Assembly (NCBI RefSeq): GCF_014641615.1
Contig: NZ_BMIB01000005.1
Location: forward strand, 549,710-613,709
From: Filimonas zeae
GTDB taxonomy: Bacteria > Bacteroidota > Bacteroidia > Chitinophagales > Chitinophagaceae
Length of the DNA stretch: 64,000 bases
Direction: 5' to 3'
The notes beneath the pieces are model-generated. The model was not told where the DNA came from, did no database searches, and worked only from the letters and a program-made list of their open reading frames with translations. Made by a program: the position numbers and the translations under genes. Positions 34,680-43,285 of this stretch are shown in pieces. The stretch's first letter is position 1. Each line of letters begins with the position of its first letter.

Positions 34680-36287
34680 TTACTTTTTCACAAACAGCTT
34701 CTCCGCCATCTTAGCGTCGTGGCCGTAAATATCCTTGCGGAAGTTCAACTTACCATTATCATCTACCCAGGCGGTTAAATAACAAATGAATACCGATACC
34801 GGATTGGCTACGGTTACCCACTTTTCCTTACTACCGTTCATGGCACTGTCTATTTTTTCAGTAGTCCACTCCGGCTGATCGGCCAGCAGGTATTGCGCCA
34901 TTTTAGCGGGTTCCTGTATGCGGATACAACCATGGCTAAAGCTACGGTTAGTACGGGAAAACAACTCGCGGTTAGGTGTATCGTGCAGGTAAATATTATA
35001 GTTATTAGGGAACAGGAATTTTACCAGACCCAGTGAGTTTTTAGGGCCGGGCTTCTGGCGTACTACCGGCAAGCCGCCTTCATGGCCGGTAATTTCCATA
35101 TTCTGGCGATCCAGGTAATTGCTGTTGCGGTTCATACCCGGCACTATTTCTTTACGTACTATGCTGGAGGGTACATTCCAGTACGGTGCAAATACCACAT
35201 ACTTCAGCTTGCCATTGAATATAACCGTGCTGTTACCTTCTGTCCCTACAATTACGTTCATGTCAAAAGCCTGTTTGCCTTTCTCAAACACATGCAGCTT
35301 ATACTCCGGAATGTTTACTATAATATAGTCAGAATCTTTACCGCTGGGCAACCACCGCATACGCTCCATGTTAATCATAATCTGCTGTATGCGTTGCTGC
35401 AATGGCACGTTCAGTTCTTTAACCACAGTGGGTGATATTTTACCATCTACTGTTAAGCCGGTGCGTTGCTGAAAGCTTCTTACCGCTGCGGTTAAAGCAG
35501 AATCGAACAGGTTAGAAACGCTATCCTGCCTGGGCAGGTCTTCTGTTATTACCAGGCGCTGTTTTACCAGGCCGATAATGCTATCGCTGTCACCCGCTTT
35601 ATATGTTTTTTTGGTAACGGGTATGGAATCCCATTTTACATCTTTCTGTGCATCGTAGTATTTAGGCAAAAAGCTCTGTAACTGGCCGTACTGCGGGTTC
35701 AAAGGAGAAAACTCACCCTTCTTGGCCTTGTTACGGATTACAGAATCCAGCACAGCGGTAAGGTCTATTTTTTTACGTGGAATAAACCAGCCCAGCTGGG
35801 TTACATCCATATCGGCCCCTTCGTATACACGGGAAGCATATTTAAAAAACTGGCCGGTAAAGTATAACTCCGCCTGTAGAATTTCTGCCTTGTTCTGCAT
35901 GCGTGAAGAATCAATGGTAAAGTCTGCATACAGCTTTTCCAGTTTCTTACTGTATAAGCTGCTATCCTTTAATTCCTCTACGGTGCTGCTTAACAGGTTA
36001 AGAAAGTTGCCAGCCTGCTCGCCCAGCCCGTTGCTGTCAAACCACGCATATTCAAAGTTGCGGTGTTTGTAAAAGTCCTGAAACTGCACTGCATACGGCT
36101 TATACAGCGTATCCTTATCCAGAAACTGCTGAATGGCGTTGCTATCCAGAAAAAGGTTGTTGAATGAGGTGGTTTTGTTGATGGTAGTGTCTCTTACTAC
36201 TTCTTTTTTCTTTTGGGTTTTTCCTTTACAGGCAAACCAGCCTGCTGCCAGCACTATCGCTACAACGGGGTAAACGTATTTCTTCAT
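34680..36287 (-). CDS. L,D-transpeptidase (YkuD/LdtD type), probable lipoprotein
   Basis: The product has 535 residues. The N-terminus ends in a lipobox-like AGWFAC (Cys at about residue 20), so membrane anchoring is likely. A peptidoglycan-binding helical module is seen around SALTAAVRSFQQRTGLTVDGKIS. The YkuD domain begins near IVNIPEYKLHVFEKG and carries the catalytic HGCIR motif with Cys454. Length and layout fit the YcbB/LdtD class, which forms 3-3 cross-links in peptidoglycan. The gene lies 30 bases after rsmE and probably shares the dnaB-rsmE transcript. Confidence 0.9.
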   Translation of the reverse strand: MKKYVYPVVAIVLAAGWFACKGKTQKKKEVVRDTTINKTTSFNNLFLDSNAIQQFLDKDTLYKPYAVQFQDFYKHRNFEYAWFDSNGLGEQAGNFLNLLSSTVEELKDSSLYSKKLEKLYADFTIDSSRMQNKAEILQAELYFTGQFFKYASRVYEGADMDVTQLGWFIPRKKIDLTAVLDSVIRNKAKKGEFSPLNPQYGQLQSFLPKYYDAQKDVKWDSIPVTKKTYKAGDSDSIIGLVKQRLVITEDLPRQDSVSNLFDSALTAAVRSFQQRTGLTVDGKISPTVVKELNVPLQQRIQQIMINMERMRWLPSGKDSDYIIVNIPEYKLHVFEKGKQAFDMNVIVGTEGNSTVIFNGKLKYVVFAPYWNVPSSIVRKEIVPGMNRNSNYLDRQNMEITGHEGGLPVVRQKPGPKNSLGLVKFLFPNNYNIYLHDTPNRELFSRTNRSFSHGCIRIQEPAKMAQYLLADQPEWTTEKIDSAMNGSKEKWVTVANPVSVFICYLTAWVDDNGKLNFRKDIYGHDAKMAEKLFVKK

Positions 36288-36317
36288 GGTTACTGTTTTC
36301 TAACGGTTACAGTGAAA

Positions 36318-37019
36318 TTATTGATTCACCAGTAAGGCTGCTGCCACAACGCCTGCCGTTTCGGTGCGCAGCCGGGTGCTGCCCAGGGATACGGGTGTAT
36401 AGCCCTTTTGCAGGGCCTGCTCTATTTCAGAGGGTGTGAAGTCGCCTTCCGGACCAATCAGTATAAGCACATCCTGTGCCACATTCAGTTGGGTAACAGT
36501 GCTCTTTTGCATCTCTTCACAATGCGCAATCAGGGTTTGAGCAGCTGTTTGCTGTTGCAACACCTGCTCCAGCTCCGTAGGCTGGTGCAGTACAGGAAGC
36601 CATACCTGCCTGCTTTGCAGCATGGCAGATATTAAGATGGTTTGCATACGATCGTAACGGAAATGCTGCCGCTCGGTTCGCTTGCATAATAAAGGTATAA
36701 TTTCACTGATACCGGTTTCTGTAGCTTTTTCCAGAAACCACTCTGTACGGCTGGCATTTTTGAGTAAAGAAATACCTATTGCCACGGAACGTACCGGCCG
36801 CTCCAGAAACTCCGAAGCGGTAATGTGTACCAGGCATTGCTTTTTATCGGCCACACGTATAACGGCCGTATGCAAATGCCCCTTACCATCGGTAAGTTGT
36901 ATGGTTTCCCCCTCGCGCATACGCAGCACCTGTACCACATGCTTCCGGCTTTCTTCGCTCAGTTCATATTGTGGTACACCTGCGGCAAGGGCCTCTTCAA
37001 AAAAATAGGGAAAGGACAT
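36318..37019 (-). CDS. rsmE: 16S rRNA (uracil-1498-N3)-methyltransferase
   Basis: The product has 233 residues. The N-terminal PUA-like domain contains HVVQVLRMREGETIQLTDGKG. The SPOUT methyltransferase domain has KATETGISEIIPLLCKRTERQ, the SAM-binding knot ILIGPEGDFTPSEIEQAL and VSLGSTRLRTETAGVVAAALL. These are signature RsmE motifs. It methylates U1498 of 16S rRNA in the small subunit. It begins 28 bases after dnaB ends. Confidence 0.95.
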   Translation of the reverse strand: MSFPYFFEEALAAGVPQYELSEESRKHVVQVLRMREGETIQLTDGKGHLHTAVIRVADKKQCLVHITASEFLERPVRSVAIGISLLKNASRTEWFLEKATETGISEIIPLLCKRTERQHFRYDRMQTILISAMLQSRQVWLPVLHQPTELEQVLQQQTAAQTLIAHCEEMQKSTVTQLNVAQDVLILIGPEGDFTPSEIEQALQKGYTPVSLGSTRLRTETAGVVAAALLVNQ

Positions 37020-37047
37020 GCGTGGTTGTTAAATAATAACAGGAATA

Positions 37048-38661
37048 TTAGAATGGAGCGTCGTTTTCCAGTCCATCATCAAACTCACCGCTGTTCATGC
37101 GGCTGCCCTGTATAAAAAACTTACCACCATCGCCACCGGCTGTGCTGTCGGGCGCAGCAGAAGAAAACTGCCCCACCGGTTTCCAGCCGCCACCGCCTCC
37201 GGGGCCACCACCGTTACCACCGCCACCGGGAAAGCCACCGCCCATGTTCTCATCCTCATCCCACTCGTGGAATTTCTGAATAGCAAGGTTGGCGCGCAGT
37301 TTAATGGTTTCCAGCGAACCGTTACGGTGCTTGGCTATACGAACGTGGGTTTCACCTTTGGTGCTCTCCCCCATTTCGTTATTCATTACTTCGTAGTATT
37401 CAGGACGGTAGATGAACATTACCATGTCCGCATCCTGTTCGATGGCACCGGATTCCCGAAGGTCACTCAGCTGCGGCATCTTACTTTCTTTACGCGTTTC
37501 CACCGCCCGGCTTAACTGGCTCAGTGCAATAATAGGCACGTGTAATTCTTTCGCCAGCTGCTTCAGCGTACGGGAGATGGTACTGATCTCCTGCTCCCGG
37601 CTACCGGCACTACCGCTACCACTCATCAGCTGCAGGTAGTCAATAATAATAAAGCCTACTTTGTTTTTGTTTACCAGCCTTCTGGCTTTGGCGCGGAACT
37701 CAAAAATGTTCAGTGCCGCAGTATCATCAATAAATATGGCTGCTTTTTCCAGGCGCTTAATACCCTTGGCATGCAGTTGCTGGTATTCATGATCTTCCAG
37801 TTTACCGCGTGAAATCTTTTCCATCATAATTTCACTTTCGGCAGAGAGAATCCTTTGTACCAGCTGGCCTGCGCCCATCTCCAACGAGAAGAAGGCTACC
37901 GCCGTAGGCCGCGTAGGGTTCATAGCTGCGTTCCGGGCCAGGTTAAGCGCGAACGCCGTTTTACCTACCGCAGGACGTGCAGCGAGGATAATCAAGTCCG
38001 TTGGCTGCCAGCCGTAGGTAACCTTATCCATAGTAGGAAAACCGCTGGGCACACCGGAAATGTCTTCCGTACGGTTACGCATTTCATCAATACGGTTAAT
38101 GGCTTCTGCCAGCGCCGTACTCATTTCCTTATAATCGGTTTTGAGGAAGTTGTTGGTAATTTTAAAGATCTTGTCTTCTGCGTCGTCCATCAGGTCAAAC
38201 ACATCCGTACTATCCTCATACGCATCCCCGATAATTTCACCGCTGATGCGGATCAGTTCACGCTGTATAAATTTCTGCAGTACTATACGGGCGTGGGTAT
38301 CAATATTGGCAGTACTCACCACCGAGTTGGTGAGTTTGGTAATAAAATAAGGACCACCTACCATGTCCAGCTCTTCCTTAATCTTCAGTTCCTCTACCAC
38401 GGTAAGAATATCAATAGGCAGGTTTTTCTGTACCAGGCTCTGAAATGCTTTATAAATACGCTGGTGCGCATCTACATAAAAACATTCCGCTTTCAGAATT
38501 TCCGATACCGCATCAAAGGCACTCTTCTCCAGCATAACGGCGCCCAATACCGCTTCTTCCAGTTCTCTGGCCTGTGGCGGCACCTTGCCATAGACCATGG
38601 TGTTCAAGTCTACTGTGTTTTTACGCTTCTTCCTGTCTTTATTGAAATTAGTGATCTCCAT
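37048..38661 (-). CDS. dnaB: Replicative DNA helicase DnaB
   Basis: The product has 537 residues. The N-terminal domain starts at PPQARELEEAVLGAVMLEKSA. The RecA-like motor has Walker A in AARPAVGKTAFALNLA, the ATP-site region FFSLEMGAGQLVQR, FIIIDYLQLMSG and RESGAIEQDADMV. The C-terminal tail is unusual: a Gly-rich stretch at about residues 475-500 (GGGFPGGGGNGGGPGGGGGW), then a short acidic end (DDGLENDAPF). That end resembles the SSB C-terminal acidic tip. The enzyme unwinds DNA at the fork. It heads the probable operon dnaB-rsmE-ldt. Confidence 0.95.
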   Translation of the reverse strand: MEITNFNKDRKKRKNTVDLNTMVYGKVPPQARELEEAVLGAVMLEKSAFDAVSEILKAECFYVDAHQRIYKAFQSLVQKNLPIDILTVVEELKIKEELDMVGGPYFITKLTNSVVSTANIDTHARIVLQKFIQRELIRISGEIIGDAYEDSTDVFDLMDDAEDKIFKITNNFLKTDYKEMSTALAEAINRIDEMRNRTEDISGVPSGFPTMDKVTYGWQPTDLIILAARPAVGKTAFALNLARNAAMNPTRPTAVAFFSLEMGAGQLVQRILSAESEIMMEKISRGKLEDHEYQQLHAKGIKRLEKAAIFIDDTAALNIFEFRAKARRLVNKNKVGFIIIDYLQLMSGSGSAGSREQEISTISRTLKQLAKELHVPIIALSQLSRAVETRKESKMPQLSDLRESGAIEQDADMVMFIYRPEYYEVMNNEMGESTKGETHVRIAKHRNGSLETIKLRANLAIQKFHEWDEDENMGGGFPGGGGNGGGPGGGGGWKPVGQFSSAAPDSTAGGDGGKFFIQGSRMNSGEFDDGLENDAPF

Positions 38662-38828
38662 AATTACGTACTGCTTTCTTTTCCGGGTAAGGAATCTGGT
38701 ACATTCTCTCTCCGCACGCGTTCAACATTACCGAATTGTTAAGCGAACAGACAAAGGAGGGCGAATATAACCGCAGAATTCCTGCTTTGGAAAATTTTAC
38801 CTGTCTATTATTAATCTATTTAAATGCA

Positions 38829-38836
38829 CAAAATTA
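38829..38836 (-). promoter_or_regulatory. Predicted -7 box of dnaB
   Basis: The minus strand reads TAATTTTG, an exact TAnnTTTG match, about 170 bases before the dnaB start. A TTTG lies 24 bases further upstream, slightly beyond the usual spacing. The remaining AT-rich gap (38662-39104) shows nothing else except the lpxA promoter. Confidence 0.45.
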
Positions 38837-39033
38837 GCACAAAGCAACACCACTTATGCACAAAAAATTGAGGTTATCCAGATAAGAAAGCGCCTTTTTC
38901 ACAATCTACAATAAATTTCCCCGGTTTCCCCGAAATAATTCACACCGGATGTGCAGAAAGATTTTTAACCAATTTTAAGCAGTTAAAACGCATTATTTCG
39001 TAAATAAGAAAGAAAGAAATTGCCCAATACACC

Positions 39034-39041
39034 TATTTTTG
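39034..39041 (+). promoter_or_regulatory. Predicted -7 box of lpxA
   Basis: TATTTTTG is an exact TAnnTTTG match 63 bases before the chosen lpxA start. It overlaps the more upstream in-frame ATG at 39039, arguing against that start. Confidence 0.5.
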
Positions 39042-39104
39042 CGCAGCCCTGAAAAGGACTTCAGGGTGTTTTATTTGACATATAATCTCAGTTTAGTGAC
39101 AGGC

Positions 39105-39902
39105 ATGATTCATCCACACACTTACATACATCCGAACGCAAAGCTTGCCCAGAACGTAAAAATTGATCCTTTTACGGTGATACACCAGGATGTAGAAATT
39201 GGAGAAGGCACCTGGATCGGGAGCAACGTTACCATTATGGAAGGCGCCCGGATAGGGAAGAACTGTCGCATTTTTCCGGGTGCGGTTATTTCCGCCATCC
39301 CGCAGGATCTGAAATTTGCCGGTGAAAAAACCACCGCAGAAATCGGAGACAATACAACCCTCCGCGAATTTGTAACCGTTAACCGCGGTACCAAAGAACG
39401 CGGCAAAACCACCGTAGGTTCAGATTGTCTTATTCAGGCATACACACACATTGCACACGACTGTTCTGTAGGTAATCACTGCATCATCAGCAACAGCACG
39501 CAAATGGCCGGCCACGTAATGCTGGGCGACTGGGCCGTTATTGGTGGTGTTTGTGCTATACACCAGTTTGTACAAATAGGCTCGCACTCTTTTATAGGTG
39601 GCGGTAGCCTGGTAAGTAAAGATGTACCTCCTTTTATTAAAGCCGTTCGCACGCCGCTCAGCTATGGCGGTGTTAACAGCGTAGGTTTAAAAAGAAGAGG
39701 TTTTAACCTGGATACCATTAACCATATCCTGGATATTTACCGTATTATTTACAACAAGGGCCTTAACACCTCACAGGCACTGGAGTATATTGAAGAAGAA
39801 CTGCATGCCAGCGATGAGCGTGATGAAATTGTAACCTTTATACGCGAAAGCGGCCGTGGCATTATTAAGCGTTATGCCAAGGGTTCCGGCGACGAGGATT
39901 AA
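39105..39902 (+). CDS. lpxA: UDP-N-acetylglucosamine acyltransferase LpxA
   Basis: From the ATG at 39105 the product has 265 residues, close to E. coli LpxA (262). A 22-residue upstream extension is rejected because it would start inside the promoter. The N-terminal two thirds are left-handed beta-helix hexapeptide repeats (IHPNAKLAQNVKIDPF, VEIGEGTWIGSNVTI). The catalytic region is AYTHIAHDCSVGNH. The C-terminal helical part has GLKRRGFNLDTI. It catalyses the first step of lipid A synthesis in the cytoplasm. The other lpx genes are not next to it. Confidence 0.93.
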   Translation: MIHPHTYIHPNAKLAQNVKIDPFTVIHQDVEIGEGTWIGSNVTIMEGARIGKNCRIFPGAVISAIPQDLKFAGEKTTAEIGDNTTLREFVTVNRGTKERGKTTVGSDCLIQAYTHIAHDCSVGNHCIISNSTQMAGHVMLGDWAVIGGVCAIHQFVQIGSHSFIGGGSLVSKDVPPFIKAVRTPLSYGGVNSVGLKRRGFNLDTINHILDIYRIIYNKGLNTSQALEYIEEELHASDERDEIVTFIRESGRGIIKRYAKGSGDED

Positions 39903-39922
39903 TGTGCTGACTGTTTCTGTAA

Positions 39923-39960
39923 CAGCCGCTGGTAATCATTTTAGCTGCGGCTGCGTTTTC
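39923..39960 (+). terminator. Probable lpxA terminator
   Basis: A 7-bp stem (CAGCCGC / GCGGCTG) with a 17-base loop is followed by CGTTTT, 20 bases after the lpxA stop. Confidence 0.5.
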
Positions 39961-40099
39961 CCATCTTATTTACACATGAGTTATTACCGGCGAACCATAC
40001 GCCATTACCAGCCCTGAACGGGCAGTGGCAGGGTGTTTTATTGCCGGTAATAGCTGTATACAATAGCAGTAAACAGTGCTTTCATTGGTAATAATACAG

Positions 40100-40140
40100 G
40101 TGCTTTGCCCTGTTAGCTTTTTGAGAACAGGGCAAAGCAC
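40100..40140. repeat. Perfect 15-bp inverted repeat in the lpxA-E2 gap
   Basis: GTGCTTTGCCCTGTT and its exact complement flank an 11-base loop. No T tract follows. The same 430-base gap has two further inverted pairs: ATTACCGGC at 39983 with GCCGGTAAT at 40043, and CAGAAC/GTTCTG at 40221-40238. No coding frame is apparent between 39903 and 40333. Confidence 0.6.
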
Positions 40141-40333
40141 ACAGCCATAAGCAGTTCCCTTATTTTGAGGTGTTTACGGGTGCTTTTGTATCCTCTTTAT
40201 TAATATGTGCCACCACAGGCCAGAACGCAGCTGTTCTGCGCCTCCTATATTCCAAATCGTAACCGGAATTCGTACATCGTAAATCATTTTACTGTAATTT
40301 CACGGCTCATTTTAAACGAGCAACCGATATAAT

Positions 40334-41989
40334 ATGGCCGAAGTGATTTTAATGCCCCGCCTCAGCGATACTATGACAGAAGGCGTAATTGCTGCCTGGC
40401 ATAAGAAAGTGGGTGATTCTGTAAAGAAAGGAGATCTGTTAGCTGAAATTGAAACTGATAAAGCCACCATGGAGCTGGAAAGCTACCAGGAAGGTACACT
40501 CCTGCATGTTGGCGCCCAGAATGGTGGTAAGCTGCAGGTAAATGATCTGTTGGCTATTATTGGTAAAGCCGGAGAAGATGTAAGTGCATTGGTTGCACAA
40601 AATGGTGGCGGTGCTGCTCCTGCACCTGCTGCAAAAGAAGCGCCTGCTGCTGAAAACAAACCTGCTGAAGCTGCCCCTGCTGCTGCTGCCGCGGCTCCAT
40701 CACTGGACCTGGCTAACATGGAAGAAGTGGTGCTGATGCCCCGCTTAAGCGATACCATGACAGAAGGCGTTATTGCCAACTGGGTGAAGAAAGTAGGTGA
40801 TATTGTAAATAAAGGCGATATACTGGCTGAAATTGAAACCGATAAGGCCACTATGGAGCTGGAAAGCTATAAGAACGGAACCTTATTATATACCGGCGCA
40901 AATGCAGGCGAGAAAATTGCCGTAAACGATCTGCTGGCTATCATTGGCGATAAAGCCAAGGTAAATGTTGACCAGATTGTTGCTGCTGCCAAAGGTGGTG
41001 GCGCTGCTGCACCTGCCGCTGCCCCCGCTGCTGAACAGCCTAAAGCACAGGCTTCTGCTCCTGCCGCTGCAAGCGCACCTGCTGCTGCCCAGGAAGTGGT
41101 AAACGAAGGCCGTATTTTCGCTTCTCCTTTAGCTAAAAAAGTGGCTGCCGACAAAGGCATCGATCTGAAATATGTAAAAGGTTCCGGTGACAATGGTCGT
41201 ATTATTAAAAACGACGTTGAAAACTTCCAGCCTTCTGCACAACCAGCCGCCAGCAAACCCGCTGCTTCTGCATCTGCTGCAAGCGCTCCTGCTGCTCCTG
41301 CCGGTCAGGTTTCCTTTGAGGAAGTACCTGTTACCCAAATGCGCAAAACCATTGCGCGCCGCTTAAGCGAAAGCCTGTTCACTGCCCCTCACTTCTACCT
41401 TACTATGAGCATCGATATGGATGCATGTGTAGCAGCAAGAGGTAAAATGAACGAGAACGCGAAAGTGAAAATCAGCTTTAACGATCTGGTGCTGAAAGCT
41501 ACCGCCCTGGCATTAAAACAACATCCTAAAGTAAACAGCAGCTGGTTAGGCGATAAAATACGCATTAACCACCATGTTAACATTGGTGTTGCCGTAGCAG
41601 TTGATGAAGGCCTGCTGGTACCTGTAGTACGTTTTGCAGATACCAAATCTTTAAGCCAGATTACCGTAGAAGTAAAAGACTACGCACAAAAAGCAAAAGA
41701 CAAGAAATTACAACCCTCAGATTGGGAAGGCAGCACCTTTACCATTTCTAACCTGGGTATGTTTGGTATAGATCAGTTTACCGCTATCATTAACCCACCA
41801 GATGCCTGTATTCTGGCTGTGGGTGGCATTTCTCAGGAGCCTGTTGTTAAAAACGGCGCTATCGTTCCTGGTAATGTAATGAAGGTAACCCTTAGCTGCG
41901 ACCACCGTGTAGTGGACGGAGCAACCGGCGCAGCCTTCCTGCAAACGTTGAAAAACCTGCTGGAAGAGCCTTTACGCATGCTCATCTAA
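40334..41989 (+). CDS. Pyruvate dehydrogenase E2, dihydrolipoamide acetyltransferase
   Basis: The product has 551 residues. There are two lipoyl domains, each with EIETDKATMELES, the lipoylated Lys being 43 and 171. Long Ala/Pro linkers join them to a peripheral-subunit-binding domain (ASPLAKKVAADKGIDL, about 265-300). The acetyltransferase core ends with the active-site motif DHRVVDG (His524, Asp528). E2 transfers acetyl groups to CoA in the pyruvate dehydrogenase complex. The linkers and tandem lipoyl domains fit PDH better than the 2-oxoglutarate or branched-chain E2. E1 and E3 genes are not adjacent. A strong terminator follows. Confidence 0.9.
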   Translation: MAEVILMPRLSDTMTEGVIAAWHKKVGDSVKKGDLLAEIETDKATMELESYQEGTLLHVGAQNGGKLQVNDLLAIIGKAGEDVSALVAQNGGGAAPAPAAKEAPAAENKPAEAAPAAAAAAPSLDLANMEEVVLMPRLSDTMTEGVIANWVKKVGDIVNKGDILAEIETDKATMELESYKNGTLLYTGANAGEKIAVNDLLAIIGDKAKVNVDQIVAAAKGGGAAAPAAAPAAEQPKAQASAPAAASAPAAAQEVVNEGRIFASPLAKKVAADKGIDLKYVKGSGDNGRIIKNDVENFQPSAQPAASKPAASASAASAPAAPAGQVSFEEVPVTQMRKTIARRLSESLFTAPHFYLTMSIDMDACVAARGKMNENAKVKISFNDLVLKATALALKQHPKVNSSWLGDKIRINHHVNIGVAVAVDEGLLVPVVRFADTKSLSQITVEVKDYAQKAKDKKLQPSDWEGSTFTISNLGMFGIDQFTAIINPPDACILAVGGISQEPVVKNGAIVPGNVMKVTLSCDHRVVDGATGAAFLQTLKNLLEEPLRMLI

Positions 41990-42010
41990 TCAAAAGTTAC
42001 TTCTTATAAG

Positions 42011-42045
42011 AAAAAGGGTGTATCGGGTTCGGTACACCCTTTTTT
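42011..42045 (+). terminator. Terminator of the E2 gene
   Basis: A 12-bp stem (AAAAAGGGTGTA / TACACCCTTTTT) with a 10-base loop ends in T6. Confidence 0.9.
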
Positions 42046-42190
42046 GCAGGTCAAAATTCAAAACTAAAAAGTCAAAACCCACCGGCATTGGTAACCATTC
42101 ATTCCCAACTATCCACTCTCAACTAAAACCTCCACTCCTTTAACTCCCAACTTCAAACTGTTAACCCCCAACTCTCCCTCCCTTTTACAT
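42046..42190. repeat. Low-complexity intergenic repeats (GTCAAAA and CAACTCCC types)
   Basis: Degenerate GTCAAAA units at 42047-42077 are followed by C/A/T-rich units such as CCAACTATCC, CTCCCAACTTCAAAC and CCCCAACTCTCCC. Very similar text occurs at 45665-45752. No open frame or fold is evident. The block sits between two terminators of convergent genes. Confidence 0.55.
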
Positions 42191-42192
42191 AC

Positions 42193-42224
42193 AAAAGCCG
42201 GTTCCTTATCAGAACCGGCCTTTG
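42193..42224 (-). terminator. Terminator of the histone-like gene
   Basis: The stem GCCGGTTC / GAACCGGC with a 7-base loop lies 30 bases after the gene's stop on the minus strand, followed by TTTTG. Confidence 0.75.
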
Positions 42225-42253
42225 CGTAGTATTATTGGATAAGAAGGACGTGA

Positions 42254-43147
42254 TTATTTTTCGTCGTCTTCATCTTCTTCTTCATCCTCATCATCGTCGT
42301 CGAAATCTTCGTCATCGTCAACTTCTACTTCATCCTCGTCGTCGTCATCATCATCGTCATCGTTGTCATCTTCCTCTTCTTCGTCATCATCCTCCTCATC
42401 TTCGTCGTCTTCATCTTCATCCGCATCAATAGCTACAGGACTAGAAACAATCACTTCGTCCTCGTCTTCTTCCTCTTCAATTTCGGGAGTTTCTACTTCA
42501 GGAACCGGTAATATAGTATTCTGTAATTCCAGTTCTTCTGCTTTAGGCTGTGGAACTGCTTTTACTTTCTTAGGAGCTACTTTTTTGATTGCTTTTTTAG
42601 GAGCCACTTTAGGTGCCACCTTCTTAGCTACTTTTTTAGGAGCAGCAACCGGTACAGATTTAACGGCTTTCTTAGGGGCAGCTACTTTTTTAGGCGCTAC
42701 CTTTTTAGGGGCAACTTTTTTTGGAGCTGCTTTTTTGGGAGCGGCCTGTTTAACCAGCTTTTTAGGAGCGGCTTTCTTTACTGCTTTTTTAGGAGCAGCA
42801 GGTGCTACTTTCTTCGCTACTTTTTTAGGAGCTATCTTTTTGGGTGCTGCTTTTTTAGGAGCGGCTTTTTTGGCAGGAGCTACTTTTTTCACAGCTTTCT
42901 TAGGAGCTGCTTTCGGAGCAGCCTTAGGCGCTACCTTCTTTACTGCCTTTTTAGGTGCTATCTTCTTAACGGCTTTCTTTGGAGCTGCTTTAGGTGCTAC
43001 CTTTTTCGCTGCTTTTTTAGGAGCCACTTTTTTCACTGCTTTCTTAGGAGCGGTCTTCTTCACTGCTGTTTTAGAAGCCGCCTTTTTCACGACCTTTTTA
43101 GGAGCCGCCTTTTTCGGTGCTGCTTTCGGTTTATTAGCTTTTGCCAT
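42254..43147 (-). CDS. Histone H1-like Lys/Ala/Pro-repeat protein with acidic tail
   Basis: The product has 297 residues with two oppositely charged blocks. Residues 1-202 consist almost wholly of APKKAVKKV-type repeats, as in the C-terminal tails of histone H1 and in bacterial H1-like proteins such as chlamydial Hc and AlgP. Residues 203-222 form a short linker. Residues 223-297 are nearly pure Asp/Glu. The basic part should bind DNA; the acidic tail may compete with DNA for it, as in HMG proteins and histone chaperones. No folded domain is visible, and the repeats make length variation likely. A frame is also open on the opposite strand but is a shadow of the repeats. Confidence 0.8.
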   Translation of the reverse strand: MAKANKPKAAPKKAAPKKVVKKAASKTAVKKTAPKKAVKKVAPKKAAKKVAPKAAPKKAVKKIAPKKAVKKVAPKAAPKAAPKKAVKKVAPAKKAAPKKAAPKKIAPKKVAKKVAPAAPKKAVKKAAPKKLVKQAAPKKAAPKKVAPKKVAPKKVAAPKKAVKSVPVAAPKKVAKKVAPKVAPKKAIKKVAPKKVKAVPQPKAEELELQNTILPVPEVETPEIEEEEDEDEVIVSSPVAIDADEDEDDEDEEDDDEEEEDDNDDDDDDDDEDEVEVDDDEDFDDDDEDEEEDEDDEK

Positions 43148-43285
43148 GGGATTAGTTGTTTAGTAAGAATGATTATGAAAGGTAAATACAATTTGCATAT
43201 TCACATAACATGTAACATTTTTTTTTGTGATTTTTTTAGACATTTACAACACATATAACGCGTATAGCGTTTATCAACTCAAGCT

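Noticed and set aside
37095..37286. A small alternative frame over the dnaB tail
   Set aside because: It is a shadow of the Gly-rich coding repeats.
39039..39104. An earlier lpxA start
   Set aside because: The ATG lies within the predicted -7 box, and the length without it matches the family.
42363..43163. A 266-codon open frame opposite the histone-like gene
   Set aside because: It is rich in Ser and Ala/Thr/Phe because it reads the complement of the Lys/Ala and Asp/Glu repeats; no independent features.
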